DNA of 64,000 nucleotides from Caldanaerovirga acetigignens (GCF_900142995.1 NZ_FRCR01000006.1:1-64000), one strand, 5' to 3'. Positions 35,911-46,152 are shown, numbered from the stretch's first letter. Numbers and translations are program-made. Notes: generated from the letters alone by a model not told the origin.

Positions 35911-36942
35911 TTAACCATTTTTGGGACTCTTTATATCTATCTTCCAACCTGTAAGTTTTGCCGCAAGTCTTGCGTTTTGTCCTTCTTTGCCTATAGCAAG
36001 GGAAAGCTGGTGTTCAGGCACCAATACCCGTGCTATTTTACTATCTTCCTCAATTTCTACGTTAATGACCTTTGCAGGACTTAGGGCGTTTGAAATATAT
36101 TCCGCCGCATTTTTGCTCCATTTTATGATATCTATCTTTTCTCCTTTTAATTCTTCCACCACGGCTTGAACACGAGCGCCTTTCGGTCCAACGCAGGCCC
36201 CCACCGGATCTACGTTTTCATCTCTTGAGTGAACAGCCACCTTAGTTCTAGAACCTGCTTCTCTCGCAATGCTCTTTATTTCCACAATTCCTTCGTATAT
36301 TTCAGGTACTTCCAATTCGAATAATCTTTTTATCAATCCCGGATGGGACCTGGACACTACGATGACTGGTCCTTTGGTTGTTTTCCTAACTTCAAGGATA
36401 TATACTTTTAATCTATCTCCAGGGGTATAGGTTTCTGTTGGTATCTGTTCATTTGGTGGCAAAATAACTTCGGTTTTTCCTAGATCGATAATTACATTCT
36501 TTTTATCGAAACGCTGTACTGTTCCTGTTACAAGATCCGTTTCTCTTCCGGCAAATTCTTCGTATATAATGTTCCTCTCTGCTTCTTTAATACGCTGCAT
36601 TACTACTTGTTTTGCAGTTTGAGCTGCTATTCGCCCAAATTTCTGAGGTGTTACCTCTATAGAGATTATATCACCTATTTTTACTAAGGGATTAATTTTT
36701 TTAGCATCGACCAGGCTAATTTCTAAAAGTGGATCCTTCACTTCTTCTTTAACCGTTTTTTGAGAAAAAACTTTAACTTCTCCTGTTGCCCTATCTATAT
36801 TAATTTTTACGTTTTGTGCCGTACCGTAATTTTTCTTGTAGGCGGAAACTAAGGCAGCTTCAATAGCTTCTAAAAGTATCTCCTTGGAAATACCTTTTTC
36901 TTTCTCTATTTGATCTAAAGCTTCGATAAATTCGATATTCAT
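35911..36942 (-). CDS. nusA: Transcription termination/antitermination factor NusA
   Basis: RNA polymerase-associated pausing and termination factor. The 343 residues contain the N-terminal polymerase-binding domain, an S1 domain (about 130-200), and KH1 and KH2 domains with [17 protein letters not shown] and [19 protein letters not shown]. It lacks C-terminal acidic repeats, as in other Firmicutes. ATG 36942 follows AGGAGAGG. Confidence 0.97.
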   Translation of the reverse strand: MNIEFIEALDQIEKEKGISKEILLEAIEAALVSAYKKNYGTAQNVKINIDRATGEVKVFSQKTVKEEVKDPLLEISLVDAKKINPLVKIGDIISIEVTPQKFGRIAAQTAKQVVMQRIKEAERNIIYEEFAGRETDLVTGTVQRFDKKNVIIDLGKTEVILPPNEQIPTETYTPGDRLKVYILEVRKTTKGPVIVVSRSHPGLIKRLFELEVPEIYEGIVEIKSIAREAGSRTKVAVHSRDENVDPVGACVGPKGARVQAVVEELKGEKIDIIKWSKNAAEYISNALSPAKVINVEIEEDSKIARVLVPEHQLSLAIGKEGQNARLAAKLTGWKIDIKSPKNG

Positions 36943-36953
36943 TTTTACCTCTC

Positions 36954-37427
36954 CTATTCGTCAAAATTGAATTTGTATTTCAGTTTAGCAGTAGATATTT
37001 TTTCAAAAGGAATATTTATAATGGCCGAATTTGTTTTTAATACTATTATCCCATTATTGTAATCGCTCAAAGTTCCTGTTAGAACTTTTTTTCCGTTAAT
37101 AGGTTCAAAAGTCCTTATTTCTACTTCCGAGCCGATGTACTTTATGAAATCTTTCTCCTTTTTTAGCCTCCTCTCTATGCCGGGCGATGAAACTTCCAAT
37201 ATATAACTGTGAGGAATCGGATCTTCTATATCCAACAACCTACTTATTTCTTCGCTCACTTCCTGGCAATCATCCAAGGTTATCCCTCCTGGTTTATCAA
37301 TGTAATACCTTAAATACCAGGACCCACTTTCTTGAACAAATTCTACGTCGACCATCTCAAATCCCTTGGAGTTCACCACTCGTTCTCCAATTTCACTTAC
37401 CTTTTTTAAAATTTTATTTTTTTGCAT
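36954..37427 (-). CDS. rimP: Ribosome maturation factor RimP
   Basis: 30S assembly factor. From ATG 37427 it has 157 residues, with GITLDDCQEVSEEISRLLD and SSPGIERRLKKEKDF typical of the family. The ATG lies eight bases after AAGGG; a GTG nine bases further upstream falls next to that site. It is first in the nusA-infB operon, behind its own promoter at 37544-37572. Confidence 0.93.
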   Translation of the reverse strand: MQKNKILKKVSEIGERVVNSKGFEMVDVEFVQESGSWYLRYYIDKPGGITLDDCQEVSEEISRLLDIEDPIPHSYILEVSSPGIERRLKKEKDFIKYIGSEVEIRTFEPINGKKVLTGTLSDYNNGIIVLKTNSAIINIPFEKISTAKLKYKFNFDE

Positions 37428-37477
37428 TCCCTTCACCCTTTTAAAATAGTTTATATAGAAAGCGATTACTAATATGA

Positions 37478-37501
37478 AAGAGTGGGATTAAACCCACTCT
37501 T
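37478..37501 (-). promoter_or_regulatory. Leader hairpin of the rimP-nusA operon
   Basis: 9-bp stem AAGAGTGGG/CCCACTCTT with a 6-base loop, followed on the minus strand by only TCATATTAG. It lies downstream of the rimP promoter, so it is in the operon leader. It may also serve as the polC terminator. Confidence 0.5.
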
Positions 37502-37543
37502 ACGCTTCCTAAGCTTAATGAATTCAAATGATTATCTTTAATT

Positions 37544-37572
37544 ATTATAACACATATTAGTTTTTATTACAA
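37544..37572 (-). promoter_or_regulatory. Promoter of the rimP-nusA-infB operon (extended -10)
   Basis: Minus-strand TTGTAA (37567-37572), 17 bases, TATAAT (37544-37549) with TGT just before the -10. It lies just after the polC stop, 117 bases before rimP. Confidence 0.75.
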
Positions 37573-37586
37573 TATCAAGAAATGCT

Positions 37587-40500
37587 TCAAAATAGACTAA
37601 TCTGGTTTGTTTCTTGCAAACCATTGAGGACACCGTTTTGCCGGAGAATTTCTATAACATTTTTTGTTACTCTTGTCCGTATTCTGAGATCTTCGATTGA
37701 TGTAAATTTCCCTTTTTGCCGTTCATTGTAAATACTTTGCGCCGCGGAAAGACCCAATCCTGGCAAGGCATTAAGCGGGGGTAAAATCCCGTCTTTAGTA
37801 ATGATAAATTTCTTATGATGCGATTTATAAAGGTCTATAGGTAAAAATTGAATACCTCTCATGTACATTTCATTTGCTACTTCTAAAATGGTGAGCAAAT
37901 TTTTTTCTTTCGGGGTAGCATTTTTTTCTTTTTTATTAATTTCCTCTATTACTTCTTTTATCTTTTTAGGCCCTTGCAGTATGAGTTCGGCATCAAAGTC
38001 ATCGGCTCTTACAGTAAAGTAAGTCGCATAAAACGCCTCCGGGTAGTGAACTTTGAAATAAGCGATTCTGAAAGCCATAATTACGTAGGCAACTGCATGG
38101 GCCTTGGGAAACATGTATTTTATCTTCTTGCAGGATTCTATAAACCACTGTTCTATGTTATTTTTCTTTAAAACCTCTTCATCTTCAGGACTCAATCCCT
38201 TGCCTTTTCTAACTTTCTCCATTATATTAAACGCAATTTTGGGTTCAACACCTTTTTCCAACAAATGAATCATAATGTCATCGCGGGTTGCTATAACCTC
38301 TTTAAGAGTTGCTATCTTATTTCTTATGAGGTCTTGGGCGTTGTTAAGCCAAACGTCTGTGCCGTGGGAAAGGCCGCTTATTCTTACAAGCTCTGAAAAC
38401 GTCGTAGGACGAGTTTCTTCCAACATCTGCCTTACAAATTTTGTCCCGAATTCGGGAACGCCTAACGTTCCTACGGTCGTCCCTATATCTTCAGGGGTTA
38501 CTCCCAGGGGTTCGACGGAGGAGAAAATTTTCATAGTTTCTTTGTCATCTAAAGGGATTTTCTTTGCATTAACGCCCGTTTCTTCTTCTAACATTTTGAT
38601 AACAGTAGGATCGTCGTGACCTAATAAATCAAGTTTGAGCAATCGTTCGCTTATCGAATGATAGTCAAAATGCGTAGTGATAACTCCAGACTCTTTGTCG
38701 TCGGCGGGATACTGGATTGGTGTGAATTCGTATATTTCCTTATCCTTCGGAAGAATCATTAAACCTCCCGGGTGCTGTCCTGTAGTTCGTTTGACTCCGG
38801 TTATACTGGCGGCCAAACGATTAATCTCGTATTCAGATGCACTCATATTCTTCTCTTCTAGAAAAGCCTTAACGAAACCGTAGGCGGTCTTTTCCGCTAT
38901 TGTTGAAATGGTACCGGCACGGAATACGTTGTCCTTTCCGAATAATTCTTCGGTATATTTATGGGCAGTAGGCTGATATTCACCGGAAAAGTTCAGGTCT
39001 ATGTCAGGTACTTTGTCCCCTTCAAAACCCATAAAAACTTCAAAGGGTATGTTATATCCGTCTTTTTTCATGGGAATTCCACAATCAGGGCAATTTTTGT
39101 TGGGGAGGTCTGGTCCCACAATTCCCTCGACGTTTTCTGGGAAAATAGATTTTTTGCACCTTGAACATAAATAGTGGGGAGGTAGCGGGTTGACTTCGGT
39201 AATTCCGCACATTGTCGCAACGAGCGATGAGCCTACTGAGCCCCTGGACCCCACTAGATAACCGTCGTCAAGAGATTTTTTCACAAGCTTGTGAGCAATC
39301 AAGTATATAACCGAGTATCCGTTATTCACTATCGAGTTTAATTCCCGTTCTATTCTCTTTTTAACTATTTCAGGGAGATCTTTGCCATACAACTCCTCAG
39401 CTCTTTTATAGGTCATGTTTATAATTTCTTCATCGGCCCCTTCTATTTTGGGAGGATAAAGTTCATCGGGAACCGGTTTTATTTCATCTTCTATCTCATC
39501 CGCAATTCTGTTTGGATTTTCGATTACCACTTCTATTGCCTCGTCCTTACCTAGGTATTCATGGTCACGGAGCATCTCCTCCGTCGTTTTTAGGTAAAGG
39601 CCTGAATTGATATCGCTGTCCTTATATCCCTGAATTGTGAGCAAAATTTTTCTGAAAATCTCATCTTGGGGGTTTAAAAAGTGCACGTCGCCGGTAGCTA
39701 CGACGGGTTTGCTGTATTTTTTGCCTAAAGAATAAATTTTTTTGTTTAACTCTTCAAGGCTTTTTTCATTGGCCAAAACGCCTTTTTCAATTAAAAATTT
39801 ATTGTTTTGTAAAGGTTGTATTTCTAAGAAATCGTAAAAGCTCACAATGCGCCTAATATCATCTTCCGAATGATGGTAAATTAAACTTTTGAATAATTCT
39901 CCGGCCTCGCATCCCGACCCTATAATTAATCCTTCTCTGTGTTGCCTTAGGAGACTTTTGGGAATTCGGGGATGGCGATAGAAATACTCTAGATGAGAGG
40001 CAGAAACTAATTTATAAAGATTTTTCAGTCCCTTTTGATTTTTTACCAAAATGGTAGCATGGTAAGAATTTAGGTGTTGAGCAGCTTTCTTTCCCACATA
40101 ATTTATTTTGGAAAGGTCGTCTATTCCCTTTTCTTTAAGCAAATTAAATAACTCAATGAGTATCATTGCTGTCGTATTGGCATCATCGTCTGCTCGGTGA
40201 TGTTTCCCCATATTTATATTGAACTTTTTAGCAATCGTCTCTAAACGGTGATTTTTAAGTTCTGGAAAAACAATGGCCGAGAGATTTAAAGTATCTATCA
40301 CTTTATTGTTAAATTTCATGCCGTGCCTTTCGCAGTCCCTTCTAATGAAACCCGAGTCAAATTCAGCATTATGTGCTACAAATATACCTTCTCCCACAAA
40401 TTTCAGAAAATTTGAAAGGACCTCCTCTATAAACGGTGCCTGCTCTACCATGTCGTTACGTATACCGGTTAAATTAGTTATTTGTGGAGAAATGGGTTTT

Positions 40501-41834
40501 CGGGGATTTACAAAGGAATGGAATCTATCTATTATTTCCCCACGATAGATTTTGACCGAACCGATCTCTATTATTTCGTCCAAATCCATGGATAAACCTG
40601 TTGTTTCTATATCGGTGACTACGTATACAAAGTCGTCGATGAATCCTTCAGGTGGTTCGACTATTACAGGAAATTCGTCATCAAATATGTAAGCCTCTAG
40701 ACCATAGATTGGTTTAATACCTGCTTTTTGGGCAGCTTCGTAAACCTCAGGAAAGGACTGAACGACACCGTGGTCCGTAAAGGCCACTGCTTTATGTCCC
40801 CAATTTTTGCACAGTTCAACAACTTCTTTAGGTGAACAAACCGCATCCATGGCACTATATTTTGTGTGCAAATGTAATTCCACCCTCTTTTTTTCGCAAT
40901 TGTCCGTTCTAGTGGGTTTAGGTATGACTTTGATGTCTTTTGGTTTTATTTCTAATTCTCCTGAGTAAGAATTTTTTTCAATTTTCCCTCTTATTTTTAA
41001 CCAAATTCCTTCTTCGATTGCTTCTAGCTTGCAATAATTTTCGGAAGATGAAAATATTTTTACCGGCAAAGAACTTGAACCATCGGTGAGCCCGAAAGTA
41101 ATCATTTTAGAGCCGTTTTTAATTTCCCTGGATTCTAACTTGAATACCTGTCCGCATACGATTATTTCGTTAATTTCGTCGGTTATATCCTTTAAAGGAA
41201 CCGGCTCGCCTTCCACATCCTTGCCTAAAATTACGTCATTTGAAACTTCTTCCTTCGGCCGGTCATCGGATTTTTCGGTTGTAGTTTTCAATATGGCTTC
41301 TACAAGTTGTCTTTCTTCCTCAGATATGTCATAATATTCTGTTTGTTCTTTCTCTTTAAATTCAACTTTCAATCTAATTTCTAGATTTTTGAAAAATTCT
41401 TCTATAAACTTACCGCATCGTTTCTTTTGCAAATATTCTATTCCGTTTTTTTCGATATAAACAAATAAAGTACCTTTGTCGTACTCGCATGTGCTATTAA
41501 ACATCCATAGTCTAGCCGAAGGTATCTTTTTAAAAAGACTTTTCAAACACTCGTTCCAGTTTACCTTAACTACCTCACTTGGCTTTTTTTCTCCCCAGAG
41601 ATTCTTTTCTACAAAATGTAAAGAAACATTCAGACAACCTTTCAAACTTTCTTTTAATCCGTTTTGGATTTTCAAGATCATTTCCTCAGATAGTTTTTGA
41701 TCTGTAGCCAATTCGATTTTTATCTTTCTTTTAGCGACATTAACGGTCACTTTATTGATGAAAACATTGTCTAATAGTAGACTTTCTTCATAACTGAACT
41801 TGCTCGTATCAAGGACGACGTTCATTTTTATCAT
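37587..41834 (-). CDS. polC: DNA polymerase III alpha subunit, PolC type
   Basis: Replicative polymerase of Gram-positive bacteria with built-in proofreading. The 1415 residues show an N-terminal domain, an OB fold (about 210-300), a PHP domain split around the exonuclease (ELHLHTKYSAMDAV), and the DEDDh exonuclease with TDIETTGLSMD. A zinc-binding CPDCG precedes the polymerase core with DIDLNFSGEYQ, and helix-hairpin-helix repeats end the protein. It lies upstream of rimP as in Bacillus. The usual order is proS-polC; here a ProRS-like gene, a glycosyltransferase and an MgtC gene lie between. Confidence 0.98.
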   Translation of the reverse strand: MIKMNVVLDTSKFSYEESLLLDNVFINKVTVNVAKRKIKIELATDQKLSEEMILKIQNGLKESLKGCLNVSLHFVEKNLWGEKKPSEVVKVNWNECLKSLFKKIPSARLWMFNSTCEYDKGTLFVYIEKNGIEYLQKKRCGKFIEEFFKNLEIRLKVEFKEKEQTEYYDISEEERQLVEAILKTTTEKSDDRPKEEVSNDVILGKDVEGEPVPLKDITDEINEIIVCGQVFKLESREIKNGSKMITFGLTDGSSSLPVKIFSSSENYCKLEAIEEGIWLKIRGKIEKNSYSGELEIKPKDIKVIPKPTRTDNCEKKRVELHLHTKYSAMDAVCSPKEVVELCKNWGHKAVAFTDHGVVQSFPEVYEAAQKAGIKPIYGLEAYIFDDEFPVIVEPPEGFIDDFVYVVTDIETTGLSMDLDEIIEIGSVKIYRGEIIDRFHSFVNPRKPISPQITNLTGIRNDMVEQAPFIEEVLSNFLKFVGEGIFVAHNAEFDSGFIRRDCERHGMKFNNKVIDTLNLSAIVFPELKNHRLETIAKKFNINMGKHHRADDDANTTAMILIELFNLLKEKGIDDLSKINYVGKKAAQHLNSYHATILVKNQKGLKNLYKLVSASHLEYFYRHPRIPKSLLRQHREGLIIGSGCEAGELFKSLIYHHSEDDIRRIVSFYDFLEIQPLQNNKFLIEKGVLANEKSLEELNKKIYSLGKKYSKPVVATGDVHFLNPQDEIFRKILLTIQGYKDSDINSGLYLKTTEEMLRDHEYLGKDEAIEVVIENPNRIADEIEDEIKPVPDELYPPKIEGADEEIINMTYKRAEELYGKDLPEIVKKRIERELNSIVNNGYSVIYLIAHKLVKKSLDDGYLVGSRGSVGSSLVATMCGITEVNPLPPHYLCSRCKKSIFPENVEGIVGPDLPNKNCPDCGIPMKKDGYNIPFEVFMGFEGDKVPDIDLNFSGEYQPTAHKYTEELFGKDNVFRAGTISTIAEKTAYGFVKAFLEEKNMSASEYEINRLAASITGVKRTTGQHPGGLMILPKDKEIYEFTPIQYPADDKESGVITTHFDYHSISERLLKLDLLGHDDPTVIKMLEEETGVNAKKIPLDDKETMKIFSSVEPLGVTPEDIGTTVGTLGVPEFGTKFVRQMLEETRPTTFSELVRISGLSHGTDVWLNNAQDLIRNKIATLKEVIATRDDIMIHLLEKGVEPKIAFNIMEKVRKGKGLSPEDEEVLKKNNIEQWFIESCKKIKYMFPKAHAVAYVIMAFRIAYFKVHYPEAFYATYFTVRADDFDAELILQGPKKIKEVIEEINKKEKNATPKEKNLLTILEVANEMYMRGIQFLPIDLYKSHHKKFIITKDGILPPLNALPGLGLSAAQSIYNERQKGKFTSIEDLRIRTRVTKNVIEILRQNGVLNGLQETNQISLF

Positions 41835-41848
41835 AATGTATCCCCCAG

Positions 41849-42517
41849 TTATGTTTCTATACTATATACACCATCTATTTGATAAAACCGAGAAATTACT
41901 TCATCCAGCTTAACGTTCGACGGTAAACGGATTAAAAGAGATATCGCTACCCTTGAATCCTCTTGTTCAGCATTTTCAATTCGTATTTTTCTGATACTCA
42001 CTCCCATTTCGCCCAAGACAGTACCAATCTTGCCTATCTGACCGGGCTTATCATCTACGATTAAACATATAGAGTGTAAAAGTTTCCTCCCAATTATAAA
42101 ATTTTCGATCCTGGACAAAGATATCAAAGTTAAAAAGGTAAATAAAGTGGCAACTACGGCAGCTACATAAAATCCGCTTCCAATCGCAAGACCGATAGAA
42201 CCTACCGTCCACAAGCTTGCAGCGGTAGTCAAACCTTTTACGGTTGGCCCCACTCTAATTATGGTGCCTGCACCCAAAAAACCAATACCGCTTACCACTT
42301 GGGCCGCAATTCGAGCCGGGTCCATTGCCGTAAGGGCGCGGTATTTTTCAAACATATATATGGACACTAACATTGTCAGGGTCGATCCTGTACAAACCAG
42401 TACATGAGTTCTGAAACCTGCAGGCCTATTCACGCTCTCCCTTTCTATTCCGATGATGCCTCCCAATAAAACCGACAAGAAAAGTCTAAGCAGGATATCA
42501 GCTTGGGACATTTCCAC
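41849..42517 (-). CDS. MgtC/SapB-family membrane protein
   Basis: A 222-residue membrane protein with about four or five helices in the first 140 residues and the family motifs GGIIGIERE, RTHVLVCTGSTL and ISGIGFLGAGTI-like VVSGIGFLGAGTII. A C-terminal ACT-like cytoplasmic domain follows. MgtC proteins affect magnesium and ATP homeostasis, but the wider family has varied roles. The GTG start follows GAGGTG and directly abuts the glycosyltransferase stop. Confidence 0.88.
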   Translation of the reverse strand: MEMSQADILLRLFLSVLLGGIIGIERESVNRPAGFRTHVLVCTGSTLTMLVSIYMFEKYRALTAMDPARIAAQVVSGIGFLGAGTIIRVGPTVKGLTTAASLWTVGSIGLAIGSGFYVAAVVATLFTFLTLISLSRIENFIIGRKLLHSICLIVDDKPGQIGKIGTVLGEMGVSIRKIRIENAEQEDSRVAISLLIRLPSNVKLDEVISRFYQIDGVYSIET

Positions 42518-43162
42518 TTAAAACACCTCTAATTTTAATTTAAGCATACAAGTCAGAATATCCCAATACATTTTTATACGGGACGCAACACCTATGATAA
42601 AACCCCTCTTTTCTTCCTTCATCACATGGGTTAGTTCGTTGAGAACAACTGTCTTAATTCTTAAATTTTCTTTTTTAGCTATAATGGTAAGGGCCATTTC
42701 AAGGCCATAATCCTTTACTTCATAATCCTTCAATTTATCAAAAACCCATCTTTGGACAGCACGCTGACCCGATAAAAACGGAGCAATCTTCTGAGCAAGG
42801 TCGGTGGCTCCTCTGCCGTTTTTGAAAACTCCTATAGTCATGTCTGATTCGCCTTTTAAAACGGGCAGTAAAAGGTCGTAGACGTGCTCCTTTTTTAAAC
42901 CTACCAAATCGGCATCTAAAAGCAATATGACATTTGCGTTTGTACTTTTAATCCCGCACATTACAGCACCAACTTTTCCACGGTTTTGTGGAAGTTCTAT
43001 TACATTTATGCCAAAATTTCTGCCGATATATGCTGTATTGTCAGTGGAACCATCGCTGACAAGAATAATTTCATCAATAAGACTTACCGATTTTAAAAGT
43101 TGGAGTATGCTCCCTACCGTCTTTTCCTCATTATATGCAGGAATCACTGCCGCTACAGGCAT
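42518..43162 (-). CDS. Family 2 glycosyltransferase
   Basis: GT-A-fold glycosyltransferase of 214 residues. It has the nucleotide-sugar motif AVIPAYNEEKTVGSI, VSDGSTDNT, the NRGKVGAVMCGI segment and the DAD motif LLLDADLVGL. No membrane helix is obvious; a hydrophobic C-terminus could lie on the membrane. Acceptor and sugar cannot be told. ATG 43162 follows GAAAGGAAG. Confidence 0.85.
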   Translation of the reverse strand: MPVAAVIPAYNEEKTVGSILQLLKSVSLIDEIILVSDGSTDNTAYIGRNFGINVIELPQNRGKVGAVMCGIKSTNANVILLLDADLVGLKKEHVYDLLLPVLKGESDMTIGVFKNGRGATDLAQKIAPFLSGQRAVQRWVFDKLKDYEVKDYGLEMALTIIAKKENLRIKTVVLNELTHVMKEEKRGFIIGVASRIKMYWDILTCMLKLKLEVF

Positions 43163-43222
43163 TAAAATCTTCCTTTCTTCTCTTAAAATGTTTCCAGCAA
43201 GAAAAATGTATCACAGTTACTT

Positions 43223-44698
43223 TTAAAATTCAACACAGCAGTCCTTCGTTGGCAAGTTTAAAAGTTCACACACTTTTTCAATTACTTTAACGATATCGAT
43301 TTCTAATTTTTCATCCCTTTTCCTTATTTTAATTTCCGCGGTGCCTTTTTCGAATGATTTTGGGCCTAAGATTATAAAGATGGGAAAACCCAAAAGTTCT
43401 GCATCTTTAAATTTCACTCCCGGACTTTGAATTCTATCATCTATGACTGTCGGAATTATTTTGTTTAGTTTGGTATATAATGAAAAAGCATAGTTTACGA
43501 GTTTCTCATCCTTTACATTAATTGGTATTACAACAATTTTGTACGGAGCAATAGTCGACGGCCACTTCAGTCCTTTTTCGTCACAATTTTGTTCAGAAAG
43601 TGCCAATATCACATTATCAAAATAGATAGTTCCAGTTTCTGCTTCCATATTCTTATAACAAAACTTTTCCCACTCTGCTATTTTAATGCCTTCCCTTATA
43701 TTCAATTTATTTCCGCATAATGGACAGCTATCCCCTTCTTGCGTTTCTTTTACATCGGCAAGTATATCTATATAAAAGTCACGGCCGGGGTTCACATTAA
43801 TCAAATGATAATCCCTTTCATTTGCTCCAGTTACAACATTCCTCATTTTTGCGACCTCTATATCGGCTATTATCTTCAACCCCTTTAAATCAACGGGACC
43901 TGCAAAGCCGTGGGGTGCTCCCGTCAATCGCTCTACCTCCTCTATACCTGCAAGTTCTACCTCTTTTCCCTTTAATACCGATTTTAACTTCCTTTCATCT
44001 ATATTCCTGGAGCCTGGGACCAATACGGCGAAATAATTTTTTTCTTTTTCAGTATATGCTTTATATATCAATGTTTTTATGGTTTTTTCTGGAGGTATTC
44101 CTAAAAAATCACACAGATCCTTTATCGTTTTTTTACTGGGTGTAAATACTTTTTCAACAGGTTTCCCTTTTTCACCGGGATAGTTGTCAGGCAAATATTT
44201 CAACGGGTAATCTGCGGTGGTTGAGTACCGGCAAAAAGAGCAAGTGAAAAATTTAAACGGAGCTTGAGGTATTATTACCGCTTTCGATATTTTTTCGCTT
44301 TCTTGTACAACATCCACCATTTCTCTAATATATTTTTTCAGTATGTAATCAATAATGTCTTTAACCTTTGATGACTTTTCTCCAATCGAATATAAGTAAA
44401 AATGAAATCCACCGGAAAAGCTATAAAAAAACAGAGGTAGCTGTTTAGGTGATGTTACCTCTTTAATAATGTCTTGATAAGAAGGGTCTTTTTGGATAAT
44501 CTTTTTAAATCCGTTCGATTTCAGATATTCTTCCACAGCATCAGTGATGTTTTTGAACAACTCAACGCCGAGGGAGAACAAAGTCACCGTATTTCCAGTT
44601 CTAAAAATCCCGCTTTGGTATAAGTATTTTTCCCCCCGGCCGGTTAGACCGGCCGGAAGGTTAAATAGCGAGGATGGGAACAATTCGCTCATTTTCAT
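43223..44698 (-). CDS. ProRS-like protein without synthetase motifs, probable tRNA-Pro trans-editing factor
   Basis: A 491-residue relative of bacterial-type prolyl-tRNA synthetase. The INS/YbaK editing domain (about 183-312) is intact: FLGIPPEKTIKTLIYKA with its conserved lysine, the GAPHGFAGPV loop and NVVTGANERDYHLINVN. CSFC and CPLC flank it. The C-terminal anticodon-binding domain (from about 383) is also recognisable (STIAPYKIVVIP, DDRIQSPGVKFKDAEL). The catalytic core is shortened by roughly 80 residues. Motif 2, with its ATP-binding arginine, is replaced by SFSGGFHFYLYS, and motif 3 GxGxxR is replaced by TGTIYFDNVILA. So it should not aminoacylate. It lies 17 bases after an archaeal-type proS that lacks this editing domain, under one proline T-box, which suggests clearing of Ala- or Cys-tRNA-Pro in trans. 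Confidence 0.8.
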   Translation of the reverse strand: MKMSELFPSSLFNLPAGLTGRGEKYLYQSGIFRTGNTVTLFSLGVELFKNITDAVEEYLKSNGFKKIIQKDPSYQDIIKEVTSPKQLPLFFYSFSGGFHFYLYSIGEKSSKVKDIIDYILKKYIREMVDVVQESEKISKAVIIPQAPFKFFTCSFCRYSTTADYPLKYLPDNYPGEKGKPVEKVFTPSKKTIKDLCDFLGIPPEKTIKTLIYKAYTEKEKNYFAVLVPGSRNIDERKLKSVLKGKEVELAGIEEVERLTGAPHGFAGPVDLKGLKIIADIEVAKMRNVVTGANERDYHLINVNPGRDFYIDILADVKETQEGDSCPLCGNKLNIREGIKIAEWEKFCYKNMEAETGTIYFDNVILALSEQNCDEKGLKWPSTIAPYKIVVIPINVKDEKLVNYAFSLYTKLNKIIPTVIDDRIQSPGVKFKDAELLGFPIFIILGPKSFEKGTAEIKIRKRDEKLEIDIVKVIEKVCELLNLPTKDCCVEF

Positions 44699-44715
44699 TT
44701 TAGATTACCTACCCG

Positions 44716-46152
44716 TTAATAAGATTTTGCAAAATAGACCATTTTCTTAGCTTCTTTTCCGCATATAGCGCACCTATCCGAAATTTCTTCCTGTTCGAAG
44801 GGAATGCAGCGCAAAGTTGCGGTGGTTTCCTCCTTAACCTTTTTTTCGCATTCACTGTCACCGCACCACATGGCTTTAACAAAACCTCTTTTGTTGATTA
44901 ACAATTCCTTTAATTCTTCAAAATTGGTTGCAGTATTGGTATTATCGTTCATAAATTTTTTGGCTTGTTTGAACATGTTGGTTTGGATATCCTCAAGCAA
45001 TTTATTTAAATAATTTTCTAAATCCGATTCTTTGACTTGAATCTTCTCGCCAGTGTCTCTCCGAACCAGCAACATTTGGTTTTGCGCAAGGTCTCTGGGT
45101 CCTATCTCAAGCCTTACAGGAACACCTTTCATTTCCCACTCGTTAAATTTCCAACCTGGAGTGTATTCATCGCGGTCATCTATTTCCACTCTGAAATTTT
45201 CCTTGAGGAGCTGGTACACTGCTTTTGATTTGGCCAAAATCTCCTCTCTTTGCTGGCCAAAAATAGGAACGATAATTACTTGAATAGGCGCGACTCTAGG
45301 CGGAAGTCTGAGACCCCTATTATCGCCATGAGTCATTATTACAGCACCTATAAGTCGGGTCGACACTCCCCAGGAAGTCTGCCATACGTATTTCAACTTC
45401 CCGTCTTGGTCTAAAAATTTAATGTCAAAAACCTTGGAAAAATGCTGACCTAGGTTGTGAGAAGTCCCCGCCTGTAATGCCTTACCATCGCTCATCATGG
45501 CTTCTATTGTATATGTCCTCAAAGCTCCTGCAAATTTTTCGTTTTCAGATTTTCTTCCCTTTATAACCGGCAATGCCAACTCGGTTTCTACAAAATCCCT
45601 ATATACTTCAAGCATGCGAAGCGTCTCTTCTTCAGCTTCCTCTTCAGTTCTATGGGCGGTGTGTCCCTCCTGCCAGAGGAATTCAGCCGTTCTCAGGAAG
45701 GGTTTGGTGCTCTTTTCCCATCTGACTACGTTACACCACTGATTGATTAAAACGGGTAAATCCCTCCACGATTTTATCCATTTGGAATACATGCTGCATA
45801 TAATTGTCTCAGAAGTAGGTCTTACCGCCAGGCGTTCCGAAAGCTCTTCCTGTCCACCGTGAGTCACCCACGCAACTTCAGGAGCAAATCCCTCTACATG
45901 CTCTGCTTCCTTTCTCAACAAAGATTCAGGAATAAATACCGGGAAATATGCATTTTTATGCCCGGTTTCTTTAAAGCGACGGTCCAATAGTTTTTGCATG
46001 TTTTCCCACAATGCGTAACCATAAGGCCTTATGACCATGCATCCTCTGACGGGAGAGTAATCGGCAAGTTCGCCTTTTACGATAACGTCTACGTACCATT
46101 GGGAAAAGTCTTCTGATTTAGCCGTAATTTCCCTGACGTATTTTTCTTCCAT
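44716..46152 (-). CDS. proS: Prolyl-tRNA synthetase, archaeal/eukaryotic type (type 3)
   Basis: Charges tRNA-Pro. The 478 residues show class II motif 1 near PVFIPESLL, motif 2 FLRTAEFLWQEGHTAH and motif 3 WGVSTRLIGAVI. The anticodon-binding domain follows (RVAPIQVIIVPI), then a C-terminal zinc-type domain with CGDSEC and CAICGKE. There is no INS editing domain, as expected for this type. ATG 46152 follows GGGAGGAGAG. It is preceded by a proline-type T-box leader and followed by the ProRS-like gene. Confidence 0.97.
   Translation of the reverse strand: MEEKYVREITAKSEDFSQWYVDVIVKGELADYSPVRGCMVIRPYGYALWENMQKLLDRRFKETGHKNAYFPVFIPESLLRKEAEHVEGFAPEVAWVTHGGQEELSERLAVRPTSETIICSMYSKWIKSWRDLPVLINQWCNVVRWEKSTKPFLRTAEFLWQEGHTAHRTEEEAEEETLRMLEVYRDFVETELALPVIKGRKSENEKFAGALRTYTIEAMMSDGKALQAGTSHNLGQHFSKVFDIKFLDQDGKLKYVWQTSWGVSTRLIGAVIMTHGDNRGLRLPPRVAPIQVIIVPIFGQQREEILAKSKAVYQLLKENFRVEIDDRDEYTPGWKFNEWEMKGVPVRLEIGPRDLAQNQMLLVRRDTGEKIQVKESDLENYLNKLLEDIQTNMFKQAKKFMNDNTNTATNFEELKELLINKRGFVKAMWCGDSECEKKVKEETTATLRCIPFEQEEISDRCAICGKEAKKMVYFAKSY

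Noticed and set aside
44716-46152. Horizontal transfer of the archaeal-type proS as a recent event
   Set aside because: The type is patchy but widespread in Clostridia, and its codon use here looks like that of the neighbours, so recent transfer is not supported.
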